This document shows positions 15,576 through 27,780 of a stretch of 64,000 bases of DNA, piece after piece. Numbering within the stretch: position 1 is the first letter of the stretch; the number at the start of each line of letters is the position of its first letter. A program made the position numbers and the translations under genes. The DNA is from JBGPYB01 sp041493035 (GTDB lineage: Bacteria > Acidobacteriota > Vicinamibacteria > Fen-336), in contig JBGPYB010000004.1 in assembly GCA_041493035.1 (NCBI GenBank), positions 1 to 64,000 on the forward strand, written 5' to 3'. The notes under the pieces were generated by a model. It was given only the letters and a program-made list of their open reading frames with translations, did not search any database and was not told the origin of the DNA.

Positions 15576-17203
15576 AGGTAGATCACCTGATGTCCCGTGG
15601 CCCACGGGTCGAGGCGTTCGCCAATCGTGTCCACGACCGAGGCGCCGTGGCGGCAGAGCAGGCCGATGAAGCCGAGGCCCCGTTCCTGGAAGGCTCCGCC
15701 GGGGAAAAGCGCATCCCGGGTGCGACGAATGCGATCGGCACGCACCTGGTCCCTCTTCTTGAGGGCCCGCGTCGCTTTCTCGCGGAGCGTTTCGACCTGG
15801 TGCAGCGCCCGCCCCCGCGCCGCGTCAGCGGCCGCGCGGAGCGTCGGATCCAGGGCTGCGAGCCGGTTCTCCACGTCGGTCAGGTCTCGTTCGATCGACT
15901 CGCGGGCACGGGCGAAGGCTCCCTCCACTTCCGGGTAGGCCTCCCGTGCCCATTGCGCCACGAGAGCCTCGGGATCCCCCTGCAAGTCGGACAGCGCGAG
16001 GGCCTCCGCCTCGAGGACGCGGGCGTGCCCCGGCTCCACGAGGGTCGCCCCGGGACGCGGAAGAAGAGGCGAGCGGGGGATACCGAAATGAGCGTACGAC
16101 GGGCCGATCTGCGCGTGGTAGGCGATCTCCGCCGGGCCCCCGACGTAACCGGCCGTGGGAAGCAAGTGGTCCTGGGCCAGAGGGCGAAGAAGCACCCCCG
16201 GACTCCACGCGGCTGGCTCCCGTTCGAGGAGGACCGCCGCATCCTCGATCGGGATGCGCCGCCCGACGCCGCGCACCTCGACGTCCCCGTTCTGAAGGCC
16301 GAGAGACCGACGCTCGCCGTCCATCACCACGAAAAGGTTGAGGAAGCCGGGGCGCACGGGGACCTGCTGGTGATAGCCGGCCGCGACCAGCCGCGCCCCC
16401 ACGTCGGCGGCGAGACGAGACGTGGGTGATTGCTCTCGGATCTCGCGGGCGAGGACCGGAGCCATCAGCGCTTTCAATTCCGGATCTGACGGGTCGAGGA
16501 AGACCAGGCCTGGAAAGACCGACGAGAGGAACGCGGCGAAGGCCCCTGAGAGCGTGGCGCCGGGGGCGTAACACTCGCTGAGGCGCCCAAGCATCGCGTC
16601 ACGGAACGGGCTGTCGGGCAGACAGCGGCGCAGTTCGTCCACCAGACCTGTGACCGTGTCGTCGAGGACGATGCGCGACGCAGGCTGTCCCGCGGGCTCC
16701 CGGTGGGGCTCGTAGCGGATCGTGCGGAGCCGCCCGCTGTCATCGAGAGCGTTGACCGAACGCACCTCGGCGAAGTCGTGGTCGTCGGAGGCGACCCAGA
16801 AGACGGGCACCACCGGCGCGCCGCGCTTGGCCTGGAGCGCGGCGGCCACCTTGATGGCGGCAAGGGCCTTGTAGAGCACGAAGAGCGGCCCTCCGAAGAG
16901 GCCCGCCTGCTGGCCTGTAACGACGACGACGGCGCCTGGCTCGCGGAGCGTGCGTGCGGCGGCGGCCGCTTGTCTAGCACCCCGTTGCTCCTGCTGCGGC
17001 GTGAGCGCAGCGACGAGCGCCTCGCGCTGACGGGGATGGTCAGCCGCTCGGCCGGCGCTCAGGGCGAGAGCGTCGAGATTCCACCGAGCGCCGTCGTAGA
17101 AGGGCCGAGCAGAAGGGCTCCCGGTCAGATAGTCACGGAAGAGCGCGTTCGGAGGGTGATGAAACGCCCCGTAGTCCAGGACCGGGGAGGGGCGGTCCGC
17201 CAT
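15572..17203 (-). CDS. bshC: Putative cysteine ligase BshC
   Basis: BshC completes bacillithiol by adding cysteine to glucosaminyl-malate. The 543-residue protein shows LTPQQEQRGARQAAAAARTL and VVVTGQQAGLFGGPLFVLYK near the N-terminus (the HIGH-like nucleotide-binding region), then VPVFWVASDDHDFAEV. An extended coiled segment follows, and the C-terminal half ends with RDALFPGGAFQERGLGF. Length matches the family. The ATG at 17203 is favoured because TATAAT (17218-17213) sits 9 bases upstream, so transcription should begin just before it. It is the first gene of the bsh operon and overlaps bshA by GTGA. Confidence 0.94.
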   Translation of the reverse strand: MADRPSPVLDYGAFHHPPNALFRDYLTGSPSARPFYDGARWNLDALALSAGRAADHPRQREALVAALTPQQEQRGARQAAAAARTLREPGAVVVVTGQQAGLFGGPLFVLYKALAAIKVAAALQAKRGAPVVPVFWVASDDHDFAEVRSVNALDDSGRLRTIRYEPHREPAGQPASRIVLDDTVTGLVDELRRCLPDSPFRDAMLGRLSECYAPGATLSGAFAAFLSSVFPGLVFLDPSDPELKALMAPVLAREIREQSPTSRLAADVGARLVAAGYHQQVPVRPGFLNLFVVMDGERRSLGLQNGDVEVRGVGRRIPIEDAAVLLEREPAAWSPGVLLRPLAQDHLLPTAGYVGGPAEIAYHAQIGPSYAHFGIPRSPLLPRPGATLVEPGHARVLEAEALALSDLQGDPEALVAQWAREAYPEVEGAFARARESIERDLTDVENRLAALDPTLRAAADAARGRALHQVETLREKATRALKKRDQVRADRIRRTRDALFPGGAFQERGLGFIGLLCRHGASVVDTIGERLDPWATGHQVIYL

Positions 17204-17212
17204 GAGGCCGTC

Positions 17213-17218
17213 ATTATA
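17213..17218 (-). promoter_or_regulatory. Candidate -10 box for the bsh operon
   Basis: A perfect TATAAT on the minus strand lies 9 bases upstream of the bshC ATG. No convincing -35 hexamer is visible at 16-18 bases. If used, the transcript would start only 2-4 bases before the ATG. Confidence 0.5.
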
Positions 17219-17310
17219 GGGCATCGGTCCAGGGTACGACGGCGTCCCCATACTTGTTCCGGAGAATCACCGCAAGCCCTTCCAACTCCGCAACTTGAAC
17301 GGCTCCTGCG

Positions 17311-17339
17311 TTGACACCTTTTTACCTTGATGCTAGAGT
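17311..17339 (+). promoter_or_regulatory. Sigma-70-like promoter for the Ser/Thr kinase gene
   Basis: TTGACA (17311-17316) and TAGAGT (17334-17339) are separated by 17 bases. The predicted start, about 17346, leaves a leader of roughly 9 bases before the ATG at 17355. Confidence 0.6.
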
Positions 17340-17354
17340 CAGCATTCGCTGATC

Positions 17355-19781
17355 ATGAGCGAAAAAAGCGGCTCCGCCGAGCAGATGCCGGCCACTATTG
17401 GCCGCTACCAGGTCCAGGACAGCATTGGATATGGCGCCATGGGCGCTGTTTACAAGGCCTTCGATCCGCTCATCAAGCGCACCCTCGCCATCAAGACCAT
17501 CCGCCTCGACATCCCGCGCCAGAGCCCCCAGTACAAGTCCTTCATCGAGCGCTTCTACCACGAGGCTCGAATCTCGGGGACACTCTCCCATCCGAACATC
17601 GTCACCCTCTTCGACATCGGCGAGGAGGGGGGGATTCCCTACCTGGCGATGGAGTTTGTCGAGGGAGAGACCATCGCTTCTCTCGTGGAGAAGGGAATCC
17701 GCTTCCCTCCCGAGAAGGTCATCAGCCTCGTCAGCCAGATTGCCTCGGCCGTCGACTACGCCCACACCAAGGGTGTGATCCACCGGGACATAAAGCCGTC
17801 GAACCTCATCCTCTTCGACGAGGATCGCGTCAAGGTTACCGACTTCGGGATTGCGAAGCTGGTGGACTCCGAGATGACGCAGGCGGGGACGCTCCTTGGG
17901 ACGCCGTCGTACATGTCTCCCGAACAGGCCATGGGGGAGAAGCTCGACGGGCGGAGCGACATTTTCTCCCTGGGAGTCTGCGCCTTCGAGATGCTGGCGG
18001 GGGAGCAGCCTTTCCCCGGCGCCAACGTCACCTCGATCCTGTACAAGCTCGTTCACGTCCCGCCGGTCGAGCCTCCGAACCTCGAAATGAACGGCCTCGT
18101 TCCCCAGAAGTGGCACGAGGTGTTCGGCAAGGTTCTCGCCAAGAAGCCCGACGATCGATACCAGACGGCCGGCGCCTTCGTGCAGGACCTTGAGTACTGC
18201 CTCGGCTCGTGGTTCGGCTCGGCCGTGGGCGACGAGACGATCCTCGAGAGTGCGCCGGCCAGTCCGGCCGCTCCCGTCGAGGAGCCGAAAGAGGCGCCGT
18301 CCGCGCCAGCCGTGATCAAGACCAGCCAGACCGCAAAGTTGGTCCCGCCGGGCGAGGAGGTGACCGCGGCGATTCCCGCGGCACAACGCCCCTCTTCGCC
18401 GCCGGTCGCCCCGGGTCCGCCGCCACCTTCGCCGGCGCGTCCCGCGAAGGCGGCTCCGGCGCAACCACCCGCCGCCGAACTCCCCGCCACGGTCTACATG
18501 AAGGCTGTCTCCGCCGAAGAGGGTGCTTTTCCGACGCAGCGAGTCAAGGCGCCGGAAGTGACGATCGCAACGCGTCCTCCGGCACCCCCGGCAGCTCCGC
18601 TCGCAGCGAAGGTGGCGCCGCCGCGAGACACTGCCTCGACCCTGAAGTCGGCGGTGTCGGACGTCACCGTAGCCAATCGGGCCTCACCGCCGGTGCCGCC
18701 GCCACCTCCCGTCGTCGCGAAAACGTCGCCCCCCGCGCCGCCAAAGCGCGCGCCGCCACCTCCCGCTGCGCCGGTGCGAGTGCCCGCGACGTCCTACCCG
18801 CGCGAGCCTGGTCCGCCACGAAAGGGCGTGCCGGTCGCCCTCGTCGTGGGTGGCGCAGCGCTGCTCTTGTTGCTCATCTTCGGAGTCGGTGTCTTGCTGT
18901 TCCTGAGAAGCCGCCAGGCGGAGCCATCGCCCTCGCCTGTGGCAGAAGCCTCTCCTACGCCGGGCCCCAGTGCGACGCCGCCGCGGGTCGCGACCGGCAC
19001 CCTCGTCATCGATACTCAGCCCACCGCAGCCTCGATCAGCGTCAACGGAGAGGCGAAAGGTCTTTCTCCCATCGAGTTGCCGGGCCTGCCCGTTGGGAAC
19101 TACGACGTTCGCGCCGAGATGAAGGGCTTCGAACCCCGCAACCAGACGGCGACTGTGACGACCGACGCCCCGCGTGCGGAGGTTCACTTCGTCCTCTCTC
19201 GCGTCGCTCCGGTCATGGGCTCGGCCGAGATCGTCTCGACCCCATCGGGTGCCGCTGTATCTGTGGACGGCACCCGGAGCGGGCAGACGCCGGTTGCCGA
19301 CCTAAAGCTGCGGGCAGGAAACCATCGTGTCGAGTTGGCCAAGGACGGCTACGAGCCTTGGGAAGGGAACGTCTCGGTCGAGGCTGGAAAGAAGTCGAAC
19401 GTCGACGCCGCTCTCAAGGCGACGGCGAAGGCGACACCGACGCCGACGCCCAAGCCGGAGGTGGACCCGAACCACGCGTACGAGAACACGGCGGCCGACG
19501 TGGATGTGCTGGCCAAGAAGAAGGTCCCCAGTGTCTCGCCGGAGTACCCGAAGAGGAACGCCCCGAACCTCAAGTCGGGGCAGTCGGCCTCCGTGGCCGG
19601 CTCCTTCATCGTGACCGAGAAGGGCGAGGTTGAGGACATCAAGGTCCTGGAGTCCGCCGGGCGCGTCATCGACGATGCCGTCCTGGCCGCCGTGCGCCAA
19701 TGGAAGTACGAACCCGCCCAGAAGCAGGGGCAGAAGGTCAAGGTCCGCATCAATTTCAAGCATACCTTCCTGCAGGGTTAA
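17355..19781 (+). CDS. Ser/Thr protein kinase with transmembrane helix, two PEGA repeats and TonB-type C-terminus
   Basis: The 808-residue protein starts with a Hanks-type kinase domain (about 15-280): IGYGAMGAVYKAFD (P-loop), TLAIKTIRLD (Lys), GVIHRDIKPSNLI (catalytic Asp), VKVTDFGIAKL (DFG) and GTPSYMSPEQAM, so it should be active. A long Pro/Ala-rich cytoplasmic linker reaches a membrane helix near 494-517 (VALVVGGAALLLLLIFGVGV). Outside are two PEGA repeats (about 547-690), each with ISVNGEAKGLSP-like or VSVDGTRSGQTP-like cores. The end is a TonB C-terminal domain (about 717-808) with AVRQWKYEPAQKQG. Kinase plus PEGA is known in Acidobacteriota; a TonB-type end on the same chain is unusual and suggests signalling linked to the envelope. 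It is followed at once by an FHA protein, a plausible phospho-reader. Confidence 0.93.
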   Translation: MSEKSGSAEQMPATIGRYQVQDSIGYGAMGAVYKAFDPLIKRTLAIKTIRLDIPRQSPQYKSFIERFYHEARISGTLSHPNIVTLFDIGEEGGIPYLAMEFVEGETIASLVEKGIRFPPEKVISLVSQIASAVDYAHTKGVIHRDIKPSNLILFDEDRVKVTDFGIAKLVDSEMTQAGTLLGTPSYMSPEQAMGEKLDGRSDIFSLGVCAFEMLAGEQPFPGANVTSILYKLVHVPPVEPPNLEMNGLVPQKWHEVFGKVLAKKPDDRYQTAGAFVQDLEYCLGSWFGSAVGDETILESAPASPAAPVEEPKEAPSAPAVIKTSQTAKLVPPGEEVTAAIPAAQRPSSPPVAPGPPPPSPARPAKAAPAQPPAAELPATVYMKAVSAEEGAFPTQRVKAPEVTIATRPPAPPAAPLAAKVAPPRDTASTLKSAVSDVTVANRASPPVPPPPPVVAKTSPPAPPKRAPPPPAAPVRVPATSYPREPGPPRKGVPVALVVGGAALLLLLIFGVGVLLFLRSRQAEPSPSPVAEASPTPGPSATPPRVATGTLVIDTQPTAASISVNGEAKGLSPIELPGLPVGNYDVRAEMKGFEPRNQTATVTTDAPRAEVHFVLSRVAPVMGSAEIVSTPSGAAVSVDGTRSGQTPVADLKLRAGNHRVELAKDGYEPWEGNVSVEAGKKSNVDAALKATAKATPTPTPKPEVDPNHAYENTAADVDVLAKKKVPSVSPEYPKRNAPNLKSGQSASVAGSFIVTEKGEVEDIKVLESAGRVIDDAVLAAVRQWKYEPAQKQGQKVKVRINFKHTFLQG

Positions 19782-19796
19782 GTGTCGGCGCACTCC

Positions 19797-21101
19797 ATGG
19801 CGAAGATCATCGTCAACCCGACCTCGTCCTCGCGGCGGGAGATCGCCCTTCCTCGTACGCTTCTCTCCATCGGCCGAGACCCGGGAAACGATCTGGTCCT
19901 GCCCGACGCGATGGTCTCGCGGCGACACGCCGTGATCGAGTTGCGTGGGAGCCAGTACTTCATTCGCGACTGCAACTCCTCCAACGGGTCGCTCGTCAAT
20001 GGGGACCGCGTGAACGAACGGAGCCTCCGCGACGGCGACCTCGTCGCCATCGGCACGGCCCGACTCCTCTTCCGCGACGACCTCGACGTTGAGGCCGGCG
20101 GCAAGGTGGTGCAGCATCCCTCGGCGCCGCGCCTCAACTGCCCCGCCTGCGGCGCGGATCATCGCAAGGGCGACCAGTTCTGCCGCCAGTGCGGCGGGGC
20201 ATTGGCCCCCAGCCTTCCGCCGAAGGCCGTCTGCGTCTCCTGCGGAACCGCGGTTCTTCTCCCGGCGCGCTTCTGCACGGCCTGCGGCGGAGCCATCGCC
20301 GCTGCGCCCGGAGAGGCGGGCCCTGCTCCCGATGCGGAGGCTTCCGACCCTGCGCCACCGCCGGCCGCTCCCCCGGCTCACGCACCGGAGGCGGTCGTGG
20401 CGCCGAAGCGGTTCGTGTCGGCCGAGCCGCCAACGGCGCTGCCGTCGATTCCCGATCGGCCGCCGGTCGCCGTTGTGGAGCCGCGACCCGACGAGATCAA
20501 GGTCAAGCGCCCGCCGACACCTGCGGAGTCTTCAGTCCCGCCGCGGCCCGCGGCTCAGCCCTCTCGCGACGCCGCCGCCCGCGCGCCGATCGCCGGGCCG
20601 CAAAAGGCCAAGAAGTTCCCCGACACCTTTCGCGAGCGACAACCCACGCCATCGTCCTCCGAGCCCGCGGGGGCCGGCCGCCGCCTTCTCGCGGCGCTCG
20701 TCGACCACGCGATCATCGGGGTGATTCAGGGGGCCGTTCTCGCCCCCGTCCTCTGGTACTGGTGGTCGCGGCCCATTCCGTCGCAGGCGTCTCAGGTTCC
20801 CTTTGCCCCGGTGGCGGTCTCCCTCGCCCTCGTTCCCGTGGCCATCGTCCTGGGCTGCCTCTACTTCATCTATGGCTGGGGCGTGCGGGGCGCCACCCCC
20901 GGGAAGCGGCTCCTTGGGATCGTCGTCGAGGGGCAGGACGGGGCGTTTCCGATCGGCGCCTCCCGGGCGGCCGCGCGGTTCCTGGGCTATCTGCTCTCGG
21001 GCGCATTCCTCGGCATCGGCTACGCGATGATCCTGTTCGGTGGCCGGGGACTCCACGACAGGATCGCTGGTACCCGAGTGATGCCGCGAGAGAGGACCTG
21101 A
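19797..21101 (+). CDS. FHA domain, double zinc ribbon and RDD membrane protein
   Basis: The 434-residue protein has an N-terminal FHA domain (about 1-95) with LSIGRDPGNDLVL, SRRHAVIEL and NSSNGSLVNGDRV, the phosphothreonine-binding core. Two CxxC pairs follow (CPACGADHRKGDQFCRQCGG; then CVSCGTA and CTACGG), forming zinc ribbons. A Pro/Ala-rich linker leads to a C-terminal RDD domain with membrane helices (GRRLLAALVDHAIIGVIQG and GATPGKRLLGIVVEGQDG). It directly follows the kinase gene (15 bases from its stop), so it probably reads kinase-phosphorylated threonines at the membrane. GTG at 19782 is an alternative start. Confidence 0.85.
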   Translation: MAKIIVNPTSSSRREIALPRTLLSIGRDPGNDLVLPDAMVSRRHAVIELRGSQYFIRDCNSSNGSLVNGDRVNERSLRDGDLVAIGTARLLFRDDLDVEAGGKVVQHPSAPRLNCPACGADHRKGDQFCRQCGGALAPSLPPKAVCVSCGTAVLLPARFCTACGGAIAAAPGEAGPAPDAEASDPAPPPAAPPAHAPEAVVAPKRFVSAEPPTALPSIPDRPPVAVVEPRPDEIKVKRPPTPAESSVPPRPAAQPSRDAAARAPIAGPQKAKKFPDTFRERQPTPSSSEPAGAGRRLLAALVDHAIIGVIQGAVLAPVLWYWWSRPIPSQASQVPFAPVAVSLALVPVAIVLGCLYFIYGWGVRGATPGKRLLGIVVEGQDGAFPIGASRAAARFLGYLLSGAFLGIGYAMILFGGRGLHDRIAGTRVMPRERT

Positions 21102-21127
21102 CCCTGGAACCCACGGGCATCGAACCT

Positions 21128-21697
21128 GTGGCAAGAGACCCGAGCCTCGCCTTGGCGCCCTCTGAGCCCGGCGGCCGGAGCGCCCTCTGGCGGGCGCTTT
21201 GGGAGCTGGGGCACGATCTCTCGATCGCCGTCCTCTTCTGCTTCTTCCTCATCACCTTCGTGGCGCAGGCCTTTCGCGTCCAGGGAACGAGCATGCTTCC
21301 TCTCCTCGAGGACGGGGAACGGATCATCGTCAACAAGTTCGTCTACCGCTTTGGCGCCATCGAACGGGGCGACGTGGTCGTCTTCTGGTACCCCAAGGAC
21401 CCCTCCGTGTCCTTCATCAAGCGCGTCATAGGACTGCCAGGGGACGCCATCGAGCTGCGGCGGGGCGTTCTTTTCATCAACGGAACGGCTGTGCTGGAGG
21501 AGTACCTGAATCACCAGTTCCGAGACAGCGACACCTACCCTCCCGTTCAGGTTTCCAAAGGGTATTATTACGTGCTCGGCGACCACCGGAACAGCAGTAA
21601 CGACAGCCGGAGCTGGGGAGAGGTTCCCGAAAAGTACATCTACGGCAAGGCATTCCTTCGCTTCTGGCCGCTTTCCAAGATCGGGCTCATCCGCTGA
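21128..21697 (+). CDS. lepB: Signal peptidase I
   Basis: This enzyme cleaves signal peptides from exported proteins at the periplasmic face. The 189-residue protein has one N-terminal membrane helix (LSIAVLFCFFLITFVAQAF) followed by the S26 boxes. These are VQGTSMLPLL with catalytic S55, GDVVVFWYPKDP, and FIKRVIGLPGDAIELR with catalytic K98. The C-terminal box YYVLGDHRNSSNDSR is also present. The GTG at 21128 gives a normal length; the frame is open further upstream inside the preceding gene. It lies 26 bases after the FHA/RDD gene and 32 before carA. Confidence 0.94.
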   Translation: MARDPSLALAPSEPGGRSALWRALWELGHDLSIAVLFCFFLITFVAQAFRVQGTSMLPLLEDGERIIVNKFVYRFGAIERGDVVVFWYPKDPSVSFIKRVIGLPGDAIELRRGVLFINGTAVLEEYLNHQFRDSDTYPPVQVSKGYYYVLGDHRNSSNDSRSWGEVPEKYIYGKAFLRFWPLSKIGLIR

Positions 21698-21729
21698 CCG
21701 ACCGTCAGGCCTCTTCCGCCAACCCCAAG

Positions 21730-22851
21730 ATGACCACGAGCCCGCGAGCCATGCTGGCCCTCGAGGACGGTACTGTCTTCGAAGGGCGCGGCTTCGGCCG
21801 ACAGGGTGAGACGGCGGGTGAGGTCGTCTTCAACACCGCCCTTTGCGGCTACCAGGAGGTCCTGACCGACCCCTCGTATGCCGGCCAGATCGTCACGATG
21901 ACCTACCCTCACATCGGCAACTACGGCGTCAATCCCGAGGACGTGGAGTCGTCGCGGCCGCAGGTGGCCGGGTTCGTTGTCCGAGAGGCTTCCACGGTGG
22001 CCTCGTCGTGGCGCTCCACCGGAAGCCTGAGCGGCTACCTCGACGACAACGGTATCGTCGGGATCAGCGATCTCGACACCCGAGCCCTGACGCGGCACCT
22101 CCGCACCCATGGCGCCAAGCGCGGCGTGATCTCGACGCTCTCGAACGATGCCGCAGCCCTGGTCGCGCGCGCACAGGTGTCGCGCTCGATGGTCGGCCTC
22201 GATCTGGCGCGAGAGGTGACGTGCGCCAAGGCCTACGCGTTCGACGGGGTTCGCGGTGAGGTGGCGCGGCCGTACAAGGTCGTGGCCTACGACTTCGGGA
22301 TGAAGCGGAACATCCTCCGGATGCTCGCGGCCGCTGGATGCGACGTCACCGTGGTGCCCGCAGCGACGACGGCGCAAGAGGCTCTAGCGTTCGGTCCCGA
22401 CGGCATCTTCCTTTCCAACGGCCCAGGGGATCCGGAGCCGGTCACTTACGCCGTCGAGGCCGTGAAGGCTCTGATGGAGAAGAGACCAGTCTTCGGGATT
22501 TGCCTCGGCCACCAGATCCTGGGCCTCGCCTGCGGGGGAAAGACCTTCAAGCTCAAGTTCGGGCACCGGGGCGCGAACCATCCGGTCAAGGATCTCCGGA
22601 GCGGGCGGATCGAAGTGACCTCGCAGAACCACGGGTTCGCGGTGGATCCGGCGTTGTTCGAGCGTCCCGAGTTCATCCTCACCCACGTCAATCTGAACGA
22701 CGGGACCGTCGAGGGATTCCGCCACAGGGACCTGCCGATACTCTCCGTGCAGTACCACCCCGAAGCGAGCCCGGGTCCTCACGACAGCCACTACCTTTTC
22801 GGCGAGTTCATCGCCCTCATGAAGGCCCATCGGGATGGGCGGGCAGCATAG
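21730..22851 (+). CDS. carA: Carbamoyl-phosphate synthase small (glutaminase) subunit
   Basis: CarA hydrolyses glutamine and passes ammonia to CarB for carbamoyl phosphate, used in pyrimidine and arginine synthesis. The 373-residue protein has the N-terminal CPSase_sm domain (LALEDGTVFEGRGFG, NTALCGYQEVLTDPSYAGQI). A class I glutaminase domain follows with FLSNGPGDPEP, FGICLGHQILGLA (nucleophile C258) and VQYHPEASPGPHD. The start is ATG at 21730, and carB follows 7 bases after the stop in the same operon. Confidence 0.97.
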   Translation: MTTSPRAMLALEDGTVFEGRGFGRQGETAGEVVFNTALCGYQEVLTDPSYAGQIVTMTYPHIGNYGVNPEDVESSRPQVAGFVVREASTVASSWRSTGSLSGYLDDNGIVGISDLDTRALTRHLRTHGAKRGVISTLSNDAAALVARAQVSRSMVGLDLAREVTCAKAYAFDGVRGEVARPYKVVAYDFGMKRNILRMLAAAGCDVTVVPAATTAQEALAFGPDGIFLSNGPGDPEPVTYAVEAVKALMEKRPVFGICLGHQILGLACGGKTFKLKFGHRGANHPVKDLRSGRIEVTSQNHGFAVDPALFERPEFILTHVNLNDGTVEGFRHRDLPILSVQYHPEASPGPHDSHYLFGEFIALMKAHRDGRAA

Positions 22852-22858
22852 CCGCTAG

Positions 22859-26050
<3,192 letters not shown>

Positions 26051-26052
26051 GC

Positions 26053-26817
26053 GTGAAGCCACTCTATCTCGCTCTTTCCGGCGGTGGAGCCCACGCCGCT
26101 GCCCATGCGGGTGTTCTCCACGCCCTGGACCGCGCCGGCGTGCCGGTGGCCGGGATCGGGGGCGTGAGCGGCGGGGCCCTCGTGGCCGCTGCCTGGGCCG
26201 GCGGCGCTGACCTCGAACGTCTCGTGGAGCAAGCCTCGCATCTTCACCCGTGGATGTGGGTGCGCGGGTGGGGCGGGGGCCTTCTGTCGGGCTCCAAGCT
26301 GGGTGCGCTCATCGATGAGTTCCTCCCGATCCCCACCTTCGAGGGATTGCGCGTCCCTGTCTCGGTCCTCGCGACCGACGTCGATACCGGAGAGGCCGTC
26401 GTGCTAAGCGAGGGGAATCTGCGGGACGCTGTCCGGGCTTCCTGTAGTTTCCCCGGCGTCTTTCCGCCCATGATCCTCGGGGGGAGGCGTCTTTACGACG
26501 GCGGCATCACCGAGGTGATCCCGGTCCGCCTGGCCCGCGAGATGGCGGGGGAGGGGGGGGTCGTCGTGGCCGTCGACGCGAACAGCGGGACGAAGTGGCC
26601 CGGCGCCGATTCCTTCGTCGCCATCGCTCTCCGAGCGGGCCTCACCCTTCTTCGAGGACGAACCCGAGGAGAGCTCGCCGGCGCCGACCTCGTCATCGCT
26701 CCGGCGATGGGAGAGTCGGGATGGATGCGCCCAGCCAAGATCCCCAGGTTCTTCGCGGCAGGAGAGGAAGCATTGAGCGAGGCCCTTCCGGAGCTGCGCC
26801 GGCTGATCGAGGAATGA
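26053..26817 (+). CDS. Patatin-like phospholipase
   Basis: The 254-residue protein is a compact patatin-type lipid acyl hydrolase. It has the glycine-rich oxyanion loop (LALSGGGAHAAAHAGVL), the nucleophile elbow GGVSGGALVAAAW (G-V-S-G-G), and the dyad Asp in YDGGITEVIPV, so it should be catalytically competent. The RssA/YchK-type bacterial subfamily is the closest fit. The GTG start is 2 bases after carB, and the stop overlaps the next gene as ATGA. Substrate is unknown. Confidence 0.9.
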   Translation: MKPLYLALSGGGAHAAAHAGVLHALDRAGVPVAGIGGVSGGALVAAAWAGGADLERLVEQASHLHPWMWVRGWGGGLLSGSKLGALIDEFLPIPTFEGLRVPVSVLATDVDTGEAVVLSEGNLRDAVRASCSFPGVFPPMILGGRRLYDGGITEVIPVRLAREMAGEGGVVVAVDANSGTKWPGADSFVAIALRAGLTLLRGRTRGELAGADLVIAPAMGESGWMRPAKIPRFFAAGEEALSEALPELRRLIEE

Positions 26818-27755
26818 AGGGTCGATATCTTGCCACGGGCTTCATCGCCGTGGCCCTCGCGGCTCTTCTCTTCTGGCCCGACACCCCGGCAGGGCCCACG
26901 AAACAGTGGCTGGCCAAGGCCGGGCTGGAGCCAAGGGTCGACGTCGTCGCGGGGCAGCGGGTCCGCTACGTGCGCTCGGGTCATGGCCCGGCGGTCGTTC
27001 TCATCCACGGCCTCGGATCGTCCCTCTACACATGGAAGGACGTCGTCGGGCCGCTGTCCCGATCCCACGAGGTCGTCGCGCTGGATCTGCCGGGCTTCGG
27101 CCAGTCGGATCTTCCCCCCGATCTGACCGCCGATGTCTTCCCCCGCGTGGTCCTCGGCCTGATGGACCATCTCGGCATTGCCAAGGCCAGCCTGGTCGGC
27201 CACAGCATGGGCGGGGCCGTGGCCACGGTGATTGCCGCGAGCTCTCCCGAGCGGGTCCAGCGTCTCGCCCTACTGGACGCCGCGGGCTTCAACCTGGCGC
27301 CCGCCGATCGTCCCTGGCTGCTGCGCCTCGTGGGCTCGGAGGCTGGAGGCGTCCTCGCGCGGCTCCCGCGGAAGCGTCTCCTCGTCACCCTCGTCCTGCG
27401 GCAGGTCTTCTTCGATCGCGACCACGTCACCGCCGACCGAATCGACGAGTACCTTGCTCCACTCGAGCGTCCGGGCGCTATCGACGCAATTCGATCGCTC
27501 CTCGGTTCGCGAGGGTTCGGAGCCTTCTCTTCCTTCGGAGACATCGCGGGGAGGGTCAGGGCCCCGACTCTCGTCGTATGGGGACGCGAGGACGCCTGGA
27601 TACCCTTGAAGGACGCCGACCGCTTTCAGGCCGCACTGCCGTCGGCCCGGAGGGTCACTCTCGAGAAATGCGGCCACGTGCCGCAGGAGGAGCTCCCGGG
27701 AACGGTCACGAAGCTCCTCGAAGAGTTCTTGACCGAGCCGGCTGCTGGAACGTAG
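26814..27755 (+). CDS. Alpha/beta hydrolase, membrane-anchored or exported
   Basis: The 313-residue protein begins with a hydrophobic stretch (ATGFIAVALAALLFWP) serving as signal anchor. An alpha/beta-hydrolase fold follows: VVLIHGLGSSLYTW (oxyanion HG), DLPGFGQSDLP, LVGHSMGGAVATVIA (nucleophile Ser), LVVWGREDAWIPL (acid Asp) and LEKCGHVPQEE (His). The catalytic triad is complete. Its ATG overlaps the patatin stop, so these two hydrolases are translated together and may act on related envelope lipids (inference). Confidence 0.9.
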   Translation: MKGRYLATGFIAVALAALLFWPDTPAGPTKQWLAKAGLEPRVDVVAGQRVRYVRSGHGPAVVLIHGLGSSLYTWKDVVGPLSRSHEVVALDLPGFGQSDLPPDLTADVFPRVVLGLMDHLGIAKASLVGHSMGGAVATVIAASSPERVQRLALLDAAGFNLAPADRPWLLRLVGSEAGGVLARLPRKRLLVTLVLRQVFFDRDHVTADRIDEYLAPLERPGAIDAIRSLLGSRGFGAFSSFGDIAGRVRAPTLVVWGREDAWIPLKDADRFQAALPSARRVTLEKCGHVPQEELPGTVTKLLEEFLTEPAAGT

Positions 27756-27780
27756 TCTCGAGTGCCCGGAGGCGAAGCGC

